The notes beneath the pieces were generated by a model that saw only the letters and a list, made by a program, of their open reading frames with translations, made no database searches and had not been told where the DNA came from. From NCBI GenBank assembly GCA_017656335.1, contig JACDOA010000001.1, positions 124,001 through 188,000 of the forward strand: a DNA stretch of 64,000 bases, read 5' to 3'. Positions 9,757 to 18,945 of the stretch are shown here, one piece after another. The DNA comes from Thermosipho sp. (in: thermotogales). GTDB lineage: Bacteria; Thermotogota; Thermotogae; Thermotogales; Fervidobacteriaceae. Position 1 is the stretch's first letter. The number at the start of each line of letters is the position of its first letter. The translations under genes were made by a program, and so were the position numbers.

Positions 9757-9785
9757 TTGATTTTAAAACTTTTTTATGCTAATAT
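9757..9785 (+). promoter_or_regulatory. Promoter of tRNA-Val
   Basis: TTGATT (9757-9762), a 17-base spacer, then TAATAT (9780-9785). The expected start site is only a few bases before the mature tRNA 5' end at 9797. The short region 9710-9796 also serves the divergent S41-like gene, which has a TATAAT at 9735-9730 on the - strand. Confidence 0.7.
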
Positions 9786-9796
9786 CTAATTTGAAT

Positions 9797-9871
9797 GGGT
9801 GCGTAGCTCAGTGGGAGAGCGCTTCCTTCACACGGAAGAGGCCGCAGGTTCAATCCCTGCCGCACCCACCA
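9797..9871 (+). tRNA. tRNA-Val (anticodon CAC)
   Basis: The cloverleaf can be folded by eye. The acceptor pairs GGGTGCG with CGCACCC. The D-arm is GCTCAGTGGGAGAGC, the anticodon stem CTTCC/GGAAG has loop TTCACAC (anticodon CAC, reading GUG), and the T-arm is GCAGGTTCAATCCCTGC. The discriminator is A, and CCA is encoded at 9869-9871. It is a single tRNA with its own promoter and terminator. Confidence 0.97.
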
Positions 9872-9883
9872 GTAAATTTATTT

Positions 9884-9906
9884 AAGGGGCCTTAAAGGCC
9901 CCTTTT
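9884..9906 (+). terminator. Intrinsic terminator after tRNA-Val
   Basis: Stem AAGGGGCCTT / AAGGCCCCTT with a one-base centre (so a small opened loop), followed by a short T-run (CCCCTTTTAT). It lies 12 bases after the tRNA and 50 bases before the next start codon. Confidence 0.8.
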
Positions 9907-9953
9907 ATGTTAAAATATATTTAAGAAATAATTTGGAAAAACGGGGTGAAAAA

Positions 9954-10412
9954 ATGAAAAATTTTCAATTGTATTTATCATACATTTTTGGAACGTTATT
10001 ATTCCTGATAGGTCTCTTTTTTGCTTCATTTTATTTTTCTTTTTCCTATGTAGCTCCTTTATTACAAGATTTGTTTTCTTTAACTATTAATCTTTCATTT
10101 TCCCTTTTATTTATTGCTCTATTCTTTACTTTTTCCGGCTTTTTTATGGGTATTTATTCAATTTCAAAAATAAATTCTGGAAAATCAAAAATTTGGATTT
10201 TATTATCAGCACTGTTTTCTTTGCTTTCATTTGCATTTCAATTATACAAATTAGCAACTTTAGGTCCAACATGGGTTGGATTAGAATTTTTTGGAATTAG
10301 TGGAAATAGAATTGAAGCAATGTATATATCTGCCTTAATTTTTCTTTTGAATTTCCTTTCTCTTGTACTTTCTTTTTCAATATTTTGGATTGAATTGAAA
10401 GGTGAAGAATAA
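9954..10412 (+). CDS. Small four-helix membrane protein, function unknown
   Basis: A 152-residue protein made almost entirely of four hydrophobic segments (about residues 6-28, 39-62, 74-95 and 120-146), with short loops and no recognisable motif. I chose the ATG at 9954 because GGGGTGA sits 6 bases upstream; an in-frame TTG at 9933 has no such site. The stop overlaps the tmcAL ATG by one base (TAATG), so it is coupled to tRNA-modification and repair genes. That could be simple operon packing rather than shared function. Confidence 0.7.
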   Translation: MKNFQLYLSYIFGTLLFLIGLFFASFYFSFSYVAPLLQDLFSLTINLSFSLLFIALFFTFSGFFMGIYSISKINSGKSKIWILLSALFSLLSFAFQLYKLATLGPTWVGLEFFGISGNRIEAMYISALIFLLNFLSLVLSFSIFWIELKGEE

Positions 10413-11680
10413 TGAAAGTTTTGGGTTTAATAGTTGAATATAACCCAATGCACAATGGACATTTATATCATTTAAAAGAAGCAAAAAAGATTGTAAACCC
10501 TGATTTTACTGTTGCTGTAATGAGTGGAAATTTTTGTCAACGCGGCGAACCCGCTATTGTCAATAAATTTGCAAGAACTTTAATGGCATTAAAAAATGGT
10601 ATAGATATCGTCTTTGAATTACCAACTGTATTTGCTTTGCAAGATGCAGGTGGTTTTGCATTTGGTGCAATTTCTATATTAAATAATTTAAAAATCATTA
10701 CTGATTTAGTTTTTGGGAGCGAAAGTAATGACATTAAGTTTTTAAAAAAAATAGCGGAAATACTCTATACCCAACCTAAAGATTTCGACCATTATTTTAA
10801 AAAAGAATTAAAAAAGGGATATTCATATCCAAATGCTAGAAAATTTGCCCTACAAAACTTTTTAAAACTAGATAAAGATACTTTACAAAAAATTGAAAAG
10901 TCAAATGATATTTTGGGAATTGAATATATTTTCTCTTTACTAAAAATAAATAGCAAAATTAGATTTCATACAATAAAAAGAATTGGAAGCAATTATAACG
11001 ATCCAAATCTTAAAAGCACTATTTCTTCTGCTACTGCAATTAGAAATGCAATCAAAAATAATATTAATTTTTCTCAATCTTTACCAAAAAACAGTTTTGA
11101 AATTTTATCCAAGGAAATTGAAGAAGGAAGAGGACCTATATTTCTTGAAGCATTTGAACCTTTTGTTTTGCCATACTTAAGGAAACTAAAAAGAAATGAT
11201 TTAGAAAAAATTTATGGATTTAAAGAAGGACTAGACGTAAGATTTATCGAAGCTGCCAACAAAGCAGGAGATATCAATGAATTTCTTGAATTAGTTAAAG
11301 CAAAAAGATTTACATATTCAAGAATAAGAAGATTAATTTTTTACTCAATTTTTAACTTCAATAAAGATATCATTGAAGCTTCCAACGAGTACGGTCCTCA
11401 GTATTTCAGAATTTTAGGATTTACAAAAAAAGGTCAAGAATTATTATCTATTATCAAAAAATACGTAGATCGTCCATTAATTAGTACTGCTTCAAATTAT
11501 AAAAAGGTGCTCGAAAAAATTCTAAAAGATACTGAAAAAGAATGGAATGTAATTCCTAAATTATATTTGCAGCAGTTTGAAATGGATATCAATGCAAGCA
11601 ACATTTATACATTTTTTTACCCAAATAAAAATCAAAGAAAAGCTGGTATGGATTTTAGAAAACCAGTGATTATAGAGTGA
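10412..11680 (+). CDS. tmcAL: tRNA(Met) cytidine acetate ligase
   Basis: TmcAL (formerly YlbM) uses acetate and ATP to make N4-acetylcytidine at the wobble position of elongator tRNA-Met. The 422 residues fit. The nucleotidyltransferase signature is clear at the N-terminus: GLIVEYNPMHNGHLYHL (residues 5-21, HxGH-type), then AVMSGNFCQRGEPAIVNKF near 35-53 and the IVFELPT segment near 70. The C-terminal half is the helical tRNA-binding region. It runs into mfd with a short overlap or no gap, depending on the mfd start. Confidence 0.92.
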   Translation: MKVLGLIVEYNPMHNGHLYHLKEAKKIVNPDFTVAVMSGNFCQRGEPAIVNKFARTLMALKNGIDIVFELPTVFALQDAGGFAFGAISILNNLKIITDLVFGSESNDIKFLKKIAEILYTQPKDFDHYFKKELKKGYSYPNARKFALQNFLKLDKDTLQKIEKSNDILGIEYIFSLLKINSKIRFHTIKRIGSNYNDPNLKSTISSATAIRNAIKNNINFSQSLPKNSFEILSKEIEEGRGPIFLEAFEPFVLPYLRKLKRNDLEKIYGFKEGLDVRFIEAANKAGDINEFLELVKAKRFTYSRIRRLIFYSIFNFNKDIIEASNEYGPQYFRILGFTKKGQELLSIIKKYVDRPLISTASNYKKVLEKILKDTEKEWNVIPKLYLQQFEMDINASNIYTFFYPNKNQRKAGMDFRKPVIIE

Positions 11681-11685
11681 GAAAT

Positions 11686-14406
11686 ATGGAAAATACAATT
11701 ATAATTGTTCCCAAAGAAAAGGATTGCGAAAATACTGAATATTTTCATATTCCATCACATGATATTTTTCCTTTTGAAAACATTTCAAATTCTTGGTATG
11801 TAAGATCACATAGAATTTATGCTCTTTACTTGGCTTTAAATAATAAATTAAAAGGAATTGCTACTCTCCATGCTTTAACAAGATACATTATGTCTCCAGA
11901 AGAATTTAAAAAATTCATATTCGAATTCAAAGTAGGTGATGAATTTAAATCGCCAGAAACTTTATTTATTGAACTTGGTTATGAAAGGGTTTTTAATGTA
12001 AGAGAAGGTGGACAATTTGCAATAAGAGGAGAAATAATAGATTTTATTGGCCCATCTGAAATCCCTACTAGAATTGAATTGTTTGGCACAAAAATTGAAG
12101 ATATAAGGCAATTTGAACCTTCAACACAAAAATCCATCAAAAAACTTGATTTTGCTTTGATTTTACCTGCTAAAGAATACGTTGGAATTATTGAACATGA
12201 AACAATGCTGGGTGAAAAGTATAAAGGTACGATACTGGATTATAACGTTAAATTACTACTAACAGATAAAAATGAAGTTATAAAAAATTATGTAAGAAAA
12301 GAACGGGAAATTAGAGAATTGATTATTGATCCTCAACTTAGGCATAAGTACGTTTCATTATCTGGCGTTGATTATCAGATAATTTTAAAAAATATCTCTG
12401 GAAAAGTAGAACTAAAAAAATTTGAAAAAAGCAAGAAGCAAAAAAAAGAACAAGAAGAACTTCAAGCAATTCCAGTAATATCTGAAGAAGAATTTCAAAT
12501 TAGTGATATTGTTGTACATAAACACTATGGTATAGCAAAATTTTCAGGTATAAGAAAAATATCTAAAGAAAATCTAGATAGAGAATATTTAATTTTAGAA
12601 TATCAAGATTCAAAACTTTATGTACCTATTGACAGATTGGACTTAGTTCAAAAATATGTTGGCACAAAGGAAACTGTAAAATTAGACAAATTAAGAAAGA
12701 GTACATGGAAAAAACGAGTAAAAAAAGCAAAAAAAGAAATTGAAAGAGTAGTAAAAGAACTTCTTAGATTAAATGCCATAAGGAAAAACACTAAAGGATT
12801 GTCTATCGATGGTGATCCCGAACTTGAAAAAAATTTTGCCAATACTTTTCCACATATAGAAACAGAAGATCAATTAAAAGCAATTGAAGATGTTCTCTTA
12901 GATCTAGAATCAGAAAAAAATATGGATAGATTAGTAGCTGGAGATGCTGGATACGGTAAAACCGAAGTTGCAATGAGAGCAGCTTTCAAAACCGCTGTTT
13001 CTGGAAAACAAGTAGCAGTATTAGTTCCAACTACAGTTCTTGCTAGACAGCATTATGAAAATTTTAAAGAAAGATTCGAAAAATTTGGAATAAATGTTGA
13101 ACTGTATGATAGTTCACTTACTCCAAAGCAAAAACAATCTGTTATTTCAAATGTAAAAAAAGGTATCACTGATATTGTAATTGGAACTCATGGTATTTTT
13201 AAATCATTAAAATTTTCCGACTTAGGACTTTTAATTATTGATGAAGAACAAAAATTTGGAGTAGAACAAAAGGAATCTCTCAAAAAAATTAGAGTGAATA
13301 TTAATATCTTATCAATGAGTGCTACTCCTATTCCTAGGACTCTTCACATGGCATTAAGTGGTCTAAAAGATATGTCTGTAATTAAAACCCCACCTTTTGG
13401 AAGAAAACAAATTCAAGTTATTGTTAGCAAATTTGACTCTAAGCTTGTTAGACAAGCAATTTTAAGAGAGATAAACCGTGGAGGTCAAGTACTCTACGTT
13501 CATAATAGAGTGAATGATATTGAAGAAATATCAAAAAAATTAGGTGAAATTGTTCCTGAAGTTACAATAGGTATTGCTCATGGACAAATGTCAAAAAGAG
13601 TCATGGAAAGAACTATTCACGATTTTTATCATGGCAAAATAGATGTATTAGTTGCTACTACAATTATAGAAAATGGAATAGATATACCTAATGCTAACAC
13701 CTTAATTGTAGATGATGCTCACAGATACGGTTTATCTCAACTTTATCAACTTAGGGGAAGAGTAGGAAGAAGTAATAAAAGAGCCTTTGCCTATTTCTTA
13801 TATCCCATTAAACTCAACAAAATTGCAGAGCAAAGGCTAAAAGCTATTAAGGAACTCATAGGCCCAGGAAGTGGATTTCAAATCGCATTAAGAGATATGG
13901 AAATTCGAGGAATTGGGAATATATTAGGCTTAGAGCAACATGGATTTATTAATGATATAGGATTGTATTATTATTTTGAAATTTTAGATGAAATATTAAA
14001 CGAAAGCCAAGGAAAGATAATCTCAAAAATAGAAACTGAGATTTTTGGTATGAAAGGGTCAATAGTGATACCAGAAGACTATGTATACGATCCCATAGAA
14101 AGAATTAGATTATATAGAAGAATTGCTTCAATAACAAATATTAAAGAAATAGAAGATTTAGAATACGAATTGACTGATAGATTTGGAGACATTCCTGAAA
14201 GTGTTATAAATTTGCTAAAATACACAAAATTAAGAATCTTGGCTTCAAACAAAAAAATCACCAAAATTTCCATTGAAGACAATAGCATAATTTTACATAC
14301 AGAAAATAATTTAGATTTAAATTTACCTCACATATATAATGAAAAAAAGAAAGCTTATATAGTTTTTGCAGATGAAACCGATCTCATTAATGAACTTTCA
14401 AAATAG
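11686..14406 (+). CDS. mfd: Transcription-repair coupling factor, short form
   Basis: Mfd removes RNA polymerase stalled at lesions and recruits UvrA. Visible order: a shortened UvrB-like N-terminus (only the ELGYERVFNVREGGQFAIRGEIIDF block near 105), a polymerase-binding CarD-like module (ISDIVVHKHYGIAKFSG near 270), the RecG-like translocase with GDAGYGKTEVAMRAAF near 425, DEEQ near 520, and SATPIPRTLHMALSG near 543, then LRGRVGR, and a C-terminal domain. At about 906 residues it is some 200-250 shorter than E. coli Mfd, and the missing part is the N-terminal region that contacts UvrA. The start is uncertain: ATG 11686 or the GTG at 11677 that overlaps the tmcAL stop. Confidence 0.93.
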   Translation: MENTIIIVPKEKDCENTEYFHIPSHDIFPFENISNSWYVRSHRIYALYLALNNKLKGIATLHALTRYIMSPEEFKKFIFEFKVGDEFKSPETLFIELGYERVFNVREGGQFAIRGEIIDFIGPSEIPTRIELFGTKIEDIRQFEPSTQKSIKKLDFALILPAKEYVGIIEHETMLGEKYKGTILDYNVKLLLTDKNEVIKNYVRKEREIRELIIDPQLRHKYVSLSGVDYQIILKNISGKVELKKFEKSKKQKKEQEELQAIPVISEEEFQISDIVVHKHYGIAKFSGIRKISKENLDREYLILEYQDSKLYVPIDRLDLVQKYVGTKETVKLDKLRKSTWKKRVKKAKKEIERVVKELLRLNAIRKNTKGLSIDGDPELEKNFANTFPHIETEDQLKAIEDVLLDLESEKNMDRLVAGDAGYGKTEVAMRAAFKTAVSGKQVAVLVPTTVLARQHYENFKERFEKFGINVELYDSSLTPKQKQSVISNVKKGITDIVIGTHGIFKSLKFSDLGLLIIDEEQKFGVEQKESLKKIRVNINILSMSATPIPRTLHMALSGLKDMSVIKTPPFGRKQIQVIVSKFDSKLVRQAILREINRGGQVLYVHNRVNDIEEISKKLGEIVPEVTIGIAHGQMSKRVMERTIHDFYHGKIDVLVATTIIENGIDIPNANTLIVDDAHRYGLSQLYQLRGRVGRSNKRAFAYFLYPIKLNKIAEQRLKAIKELIGPGSGFQIALRDMEIRGIGNILGLEQHGFINDIGLYYYFEILDEILNESQGKIISKIETEIFGMKGSIVIPEDYVYDPIERIRLYRRIASITNIKEIEDLEYELTDRFGDIPESVINLLKYTKLRILASNKKITKISIEDNSIILHTENNLDLNLPHIYNEKKKAYIVFADETDLINELSK

Positions 14407-14435
14407 TTATAAAATTTACAAATAGGAGGGGGATA

Positions 14436-15728
14436 ATGTATAAAAATCGATGGTTAATTCTAATTTTTATCACTATTCTTCTTATTTTTCTTAATGCAGA
14501 TCAAATGGTTATGTCTCCTAATATTGGACAAATAGAAAAAGAATTTAATATTAACGATTCACAAATAGGTCTTGTCGCCTCTACTTTTACAATTTTAGGA
14601 GCAGTAATAAGCTTAATTTGGGGATATCTCTCAGATAAATACAACAGAAAACTCTTATTAATATTTTCAATATTGGTTGGTGAAATTCCCTGTTTTATGT
14701 CAGCATTTTCTAAGAATTATTCACAGTTATTTTTTTGGAGAACTCTTACGGGAATAGGAGTTGGAGCTTCTTTTCCAATAGTTTTTTCATTGATAGGTGA
14801 CATGTTTTCTCACAAAGAACGCGGTAAAGTTATGGCATTAGTCGCTTTATCTATTACTCTTGGAAATATTCTTGGAATGGCAATTGGTGGTTTTCTTGGT
14901 GAAACCTTAGGTTGGAGAATTCCTTTTATTTTAGTTTCTGTACCAAATTTCCTTTTTGCATTAGCATCTATTTTTATTTTAAAAGAACCTAAAAGAGGCT
15001 CTTCAGAAGAAGGTTTTATTAATTCAAACAAAGAATTTATTAAAAAAATTTCACTAAAAGATTATTTAAAACTTTTCAAAATAAAAACTAATCTTTTATT
15101 ATTCTTACAGGGTATAGCCGGTACAATTCCTTGGGGTGCTATTCCTTATTTCCTTGTTGAATTCTTTAAAAGAGAAAGAGGATTATCTGCATCTAAAGCA
15201 ACTTTAGTTTTTTTAATTTTTGGATTTGGAAGTATTTTTGGAAATTTAATTGGTGGTTTCGTTGGTGAATTTTTATATAATAAAAACAAAAAATTAGTAC
15301 CAATTACTTCTGCAATAACAACTTTTACTGGAGTTATTTTTACTTTGCTAACATTTTCATTCAAAAATATCTATACCAATTCTGGCTTTTTTATTCTTCT
15401 AACTTTAGGGTTTACTGCAGCTGTTTTTGACTCATTTACTGGACCAAATGTTAAAATGATGCTTTTAAATGTTAATGAACCTCAAGATAGAGGAAGAATT
15501 TTTTCAATTTTTAATCTTACAGATTCCTTGGGAACTGGTATAGGAAAATATTTTGGAGGTTTGATATCTGTTACATTTGGCTCGCTGGCTTCTTCAATGA
15601 ATTTATCTACTTATTTTTGGATAATTTGTGGAATTTTCTTATTATTAGCGTATTTTACTTTTGAAAATGACGTGATTTCCTTAAACACAAAAATGAAAAA
15701 GCTGTCAAAATTATTGAACAATAATTAA
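14436..15728 (+). CDS. Major facilitator superfamily transporter
   Basis: A 430-residue inner-membrane carrier with about 12 hydrophobic segments. The N-terminal half carries the MFS signatures: NADQMVMSPNIGQIEKEF after TM1, GYLSDKYNRK (the G-x-L-x-D-R/K-x-x-R/K loop between TM2 and TM3) near residue 65, and RTLTGIGVGASFPIVFSLIGD in TM4. The central loop is charged (FKREKGL-like). DAFTGPN-type loops in the second half do not identify the substrate. It follows mfd by 29 bases with a strong AGGAGGGGG site. It could be an exporter or an organic acid/sugar carrier. Confidence 0.85.
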   Translation: MYKNRWLILIFITILLIFLNADQMVMSPNIGQIEKEFNINDSQIGLVASTFTILGAVISLIWGYLSDKYNRKLLLIFSILVGEIPCFMSAFSKNYSQLFFWRTLTGIGVGASFPIVFSLIGDMFSHKERGKVMALVALSITLGNILGMAIGGFLGETLGWRIPFILVSVPNFLFALASIFILKEPKRGSSEEGFINSNKEFIKKISLKDYLKLFKIKTNLLLFLQGIAGTIPWGAIPYFLVEFFKRERGLSASKATLVFLIFGFGSIFGNLIGGFVGEFLYNKNKKLVPITSAITTFTGVIFTLLTFSFKNIYTNSGFFILLTLGFTAAVFDSFTGPNVKMMLLNVNEPQDRGRIFSIFNLTDSLGTGIGKYFGGLISVTFGSLASSMNLSTYFWIICGIFLLLAYFTFENDVISLNTKMKKLSKLLNNN

Positions 15729-15793
15729 AAACAAAATAACTTCCTTAAATATCGAAAATCATTTAAGAGGGGTATTATTTTATTTTTTACTTA

Positions 15794-16279
15794 TTATCTC
15801 TGCCCTAATTCTCTATCAAGCAAATAAATCCCATTTGGAGAAGAAGATAGCATTTTAATTTTTTGCACAATTTCTTCAGTTTGAGCTTCTTCTTCAACTT
15901 GTTCATCAATAAACCATTTGAGCATACTTGATGTAGCGTACTCTTTTTCTTCTAATGAAAGTTCATATAGTTTATAAATTGAGTCAGTAATAAATTTTTC
16001 ATGTGAATAAGCTTCTTCAAATACTGCAAGTGGAGAATCCCATTTACACTTTGGTTTTTCAATTGCTTGAAGTTCTACTTTTCCGCTTTTTTCATAAATG
16101 TAATTATAAATTTTCATTGCATGTTCAAATTCTTCCTTTGCTTGTTTTTTCATCCAGTTAGCAAAACCTTTTAAATTCTCAGCATCAAAAAATGCTGCCA
16201 TAGAAAAATAAAGATAAGCTGAATAAATTTCCTTTTTTATTTGTTCATTTAAAGCTTTCTCAATCTTTTCATTTAACAT
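15794..16279 (-). CDS. ftn: Ferritin
   Basis: A 24-subunit iron storage shell with ferroxidase activity, cytosolic. Its 161 residues show the complete bacterial ferritin metal site in register: E17, E50 and H53 (EEFEHA), E94, and Q127/E130 in DEQVEEE. No haem-binding Met of bacterioferritin is visible at the usual place. It begins 21 bases after the disA stop, so it is probably co-transcribed with the c-di-AMP synthase. That pairing links iron storage and DNA-integrity signalling only by position. Confidence 0.93.
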   Translation of the reverse strand: MLNEKIEKALNEQIKKEIYSAYLYFSMAAFFDAENLKGFANWMKKQAKEEFEHAMKIYNYIYEKSGKVELQAIEKPKCKWDSPLAVFEEAYSHEKFITDSIYKLYELSLEEKEYATSSMLKWFIDEQVEEEAQTEEIVQKIKMLSSSPNGIYLLDRELGQR

Positions 16280-16300
16280 TCTTTCAACCTGCCTTTTAAA

Positions 16301-17374
16301 TTATTTTTGAATAACCCTATTTCTCATTGAATTAATACTATCAATTATAGCTGCTGCACGTTTTTCACCAATACCTTCGACTTCTTTAAGAGCTGAAAAA
16401 TCAGCGTTACTTAGAGAAAAAACATTACCAAAAGCTTTAACAACATTGTGAGTAATGGTCATAGGTATTTTTGCAACACTTCTTAAAAGTCTATAACCTC
16501 TCGATTGAACAGCATAGTCGTTCAATTGACTAATATTAGCTACATCATCATAACCTAATAAACGTGCAGTAGATATAGGCCTTCTTTCTTTATAACCTTT
16601 TAAAGTTTCTATTATTTGAATCGCTTTCTCTTCATCCTCTAAATCAGTTTTATAGTAATCAAGAACTAAATTTTGTAGTATTTCCTCAACATCAACTACT
16701 ATTTCTTCAAGTTGCATAGATGCCAATCTTCCTTCAACACCGAGTTCAATTACATATGGTTCTATTTCATCTCTAATTTTTAAAATTTCAATTCCCTTAT
16801 TGATTATCTCTACAACGTCAACTAATGTGACACGATTTTCAAGTTCAAGCAAATCAATATTTAATAACATTTTATCAAAATTTTGTCTGTATTTTTCCAA
16901 AGTATTAAGTGCTTGATTAACTCTTGTAATAAGAAAATTTATATCGTTAATAATATACTTGTAATTATTAAAATACAAAGAAATAACATTTCGTCTTTTG
17001 GAAACAGCTATAACAAGTTGACCCGTTTGTTTAGCAACTCTTTCAGCAGTTCTATGCCTTGTACCGGTTTCACTAGTTGGAATACTTGCATCTGGTACAA
17101 GATGAACATTAGCAGCTAAAATTTTTGTAACACTATCATCAATAATTATAGCTCCATCCATTTTCGCCAATTCATAAAGTTTCTCAGGCGAAAATGGTAT
17201 ATCTAATTTGAAACCTGCTTGTATTATATCAGAATATTTCTCCATATCTTCTTCAGAAATAAAAACAATAAGTGCTCCAAAATTGGCGAGAACTATATCA
17301 TCCAAAGCTTTTCTTAATTTTGTACCTGGAGCTAATAATTTAATTTTTGTAAGCAATTCTTGTGTTATAATCAT
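16301..17374 (-). CDS. disA: DNA integrity scanning protein DisA (diadenylate cyclase)
   Basis: It makes cyclic di-AMP from two ATP while scanning branched DNA. At 357 residues it equals the T. maritima protein whose structure is known. The DAC domain shows the DGA motif (residues 73-75) and RHR motif (106-108 in TSETGTRHRTAERVAKQ), both required for cyclase activity. A helical linker follows, and a C-terminal helix-hairpin-helix domain (LKEVEGIGEKRAAAI near 335-349) for DNA binding. I chose the ATG at 17374 with GGTGGGG upstream; an in-frame ATG ten codons earlier has no site. Confidence 0.95.
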   Translation of the reverse strand: MIITQELLTKIKLLAPGTKLRKALDDIVLANFGALIVFISEEDMEKYSDIIQAGFKLDIPFSPEKLYELAKMDGAIIIDDSVTKILAANVHLVPDASIPTSETGTRHRTAERVAKQTGQLVIAVSKRRNVISLYFNNYKYIINDINFLITRVNQALNTLEKYRQNFDKMLLNIDLLELENRVTLVDVVEIINKGIEILKIRDEIEPYVIELGVEGRLASMQLEEIVVDVEEILQNLVLDYYKTDLEDEEKAIQIIETLKGYKERRPISTARLLGYDDVANISQLNDYAVQSRGYRLLRSVAKIPMTITHNVVKAFGNVFSLSNADFSALKEVEGIGEKRAAAIIDSINSMRNRVIQK

Positions 17375-17430
17375 TTTAATCCCCACCGTTTTATCAAATT
17401 TCAATATAATTATAACATAAATTAAAAATA

Positions 17431-17466
17431 AAAAACATGGCCTTTTATATTAAAGGCCATGTTTTT
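17431..17466. terminator. Bidirectional intrinsic terminator after pdxT
   Basis: Long hairpin with arms AAAAACATGGCCTTT and AAAGGCCATGTTTTT, and a short AT loop. It lies between the pdxT stop (17487) and the disA start, closing the pdxT end of the upstream - strand operon. The flanking A and T runs allow it to act on either strand. Confidence 0.85.
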
Positions 17467-17486
17467 CCAAAAAGAATTGAAATTTT

Positions 17487-18050
17487 TTATCTAACCATAT
17501 CAACAAAGTATTTATGAATTCTTATATCATCTGTTAATTCAGGATGAAAAGATGCAACTAGAATTTTCCCTTGTCTCAATAAAATAGGCGAATTTTCATA
17601 TTCGGATAAAACTTCGACATCATTGCCACATTCAACAACTTTTGGAGCTCTTATAAATATTGCTCTAAAAGGGGCTTGAGAAAATTTAAGCTTTACATCA
17701 GTTTCAAAACTATCAACCTGTCTTCCATAAGCATTTCTTTCAACCTTTATATCTATCACTTTCAAAGAATCTTGTGGGAAATTAACTACCTCTTTTGATA
17801 AAACTATCATACCAGCACATGTTCCAAACACAGGAAAACCTTTCTCTATTTTACTTCTTAAAGTTTCATAAAATCCTGTCATCTTCATAATTCTTATCAT
17901 AGTTGTTGATTCGCCACCAGGTATGATTAATGCATCAACCATATCCAACTCATTAGGTTTTCGTACTACAAGTGTTTCCACACCTAATTTTTCCAAAATC
18001 AATTTGTGTTCTCTAAAATCTCCTTGTATTCCAGAGACTCCTATTTTCAA
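17487..18050 (-). CDS. pdxT: Pyridoxal 5'-phosphate synthase glutaminase subunit
   Basis: PdxT hydrolyses glutamine and channels ammonia to PdxS for PLP synthesis. The 187 residues show a class I glutaminase fold: [12 protein letters not shown] at the N-terminus, the PGGESTT oxyanion region near 45-50, nucleophile Cys78 in FGTCAGM, and the His-x-Glu pair in SFHPELTDD near the C-terminus. The start is TTG at 18050, two bases beyond the pdxS stop, with GGTGAG from the end of pdxS as ribosome site, so it is translationally coupled to its partner. Confidence 0.95.
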   Translation of the reverse strand: MKIGVSGIQGDFREHKLILEKLGVETLVVRKPNELDMVDALIIPGGESTTMIRIMKMTGFYETLRSKIEKGFPVFGTCAGMIVLSKEVVNFPQDSLKVIDIKVERNAYGRQVDSFETDVKLKFSQAPFRAIFIRAPKVVECGNDVEVLSEYENSPILLRQGKILVASFHPELTDDIRIHKYFVDMVR

Positions 18051-18051
18051 C

Positions 18052-18930
18052 TCACCAACCCCTTTCTTGCAATCTGACGTCTAACTCTTCAATTTCAAGA
18101 CCTTCCATAGGGGTACCAATATCTTCAGAAATTTTCAAAAGCATTTCCGGATCGTTCCAGTATGTGACTGCCATTACAATCGCTTTTGCCATTTTCGCAG
18201 GATCTTTCGATTTAAATACTCCACTACCTACAAAAACTCCATCTGCACCCAATATCATCATTAAAGCTGCGTCAGCTGGAGTAGCAACACCACCTGCAGC
18301 AAAATTTACAACTGGTAATCTTCCTAATTTTTTAACTTCTGCAACCAAGTTTACTGGGGCACCAATTTCTTTTGCAAAACTTACCAATTCTTCATCAGGC
18401 ATATTCTGAACTTTTCTAATTTCATCCATAACAGTTCTCATATGTTTGACAGCTTCAACAATATTCCCAGTCCCGGCTTCTCCTTTTGTTCTGATCATTG
18501 CTGCACCTTCAGCTATTCTTCTTAAAGCTTCACCAAGATTTCTTGCACCACATACAAAAGGAACTTTGAAATCCCATTTATTAATGTGATATTTATCATC
18601 AGCTGGTGTTAATACTTCTGACTCATCAATAAAATCTACTCCCAATGCTTCCAAAATTCTTGCCTCAGCTACATGACCTATTCTTACTTTAGCCATTACT
18701 GGAATTGAAACAGCATCCATAATCTCTTTTATCTTTTTAATACTTGCCATTCTTGCAACTCCACCAGCTTTTCTAATATCAGCCGGGACTCTTTCCAATG
18801 CCATTACTGCAACTGCCCCAGCTTGTTCAGCAATTTTAGCTTGTTCAGCAGTTGTAACATCCATTATTACTCCACCTTTAAACATTTCAGCAAAACCTTC
18901 TTTAACCATCCATGTACCTTTATCGGTCAT
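18052..18930 (-). CDS. pdxS: Pyridoxal 5'-phosphate synthase subunit PdxS
   Basis: It condenses ribose 5-phosphate (or ribulose 5-phosphate), glyceraldehyde 3-phosphate and ammonia into PLP, forming a dodecamer with PdxT. The 292 residues are very conserved. Lys81 (VMAKVRIGH) forms the substrate imine, followed by [10 protein letters not shown] near 102, [16 protein letters not shown] near 150-165 with the second active lysine upstream, and the [14 protein letters not shown] phosphate-binding loop near 230. AGGAGGTG precedes the ATG, 15 bases after mcmA, so PLP synthesis sits at the tail of a long operon. Confidence 0.97.
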   Translation of the reverse strand: MTDKGTWMVKEGFAEMFKGGVIMDVTTAEQAKIAEQAGAVAVMALERVPADIRKAGGVARMASIKKIKEIMDAVSIPVMAKVRIGHVAEARILEALGVDFIDESEVLTPADDKYHINKWDFKVPFVCGARNLGEALRRIAEGAAMIRTKGEAGTGNIVEAVKHMRTVMDEIRKVQNMPDEELVSFAKEIGAPVNLVAEVKKLGRLPVVNFAAGGVATPADAALMMILGADGVFVGSGVFKSKDPAKMAKAIVMAVTYWNDPEMLLKISEDIGTPMEGLEIEELDVRLQERGW

Positions 18931-18945
18931 ATTAACACCTCCTCG

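Noticed and set aside
15744-15767. Hairpin CTTAAAT/ATTTAAG as a terminator between the MFS and ferritin genes
   Set aside because: Only seven AT pairs with a ten-base loop and no adjacent T-run; too weak to call.
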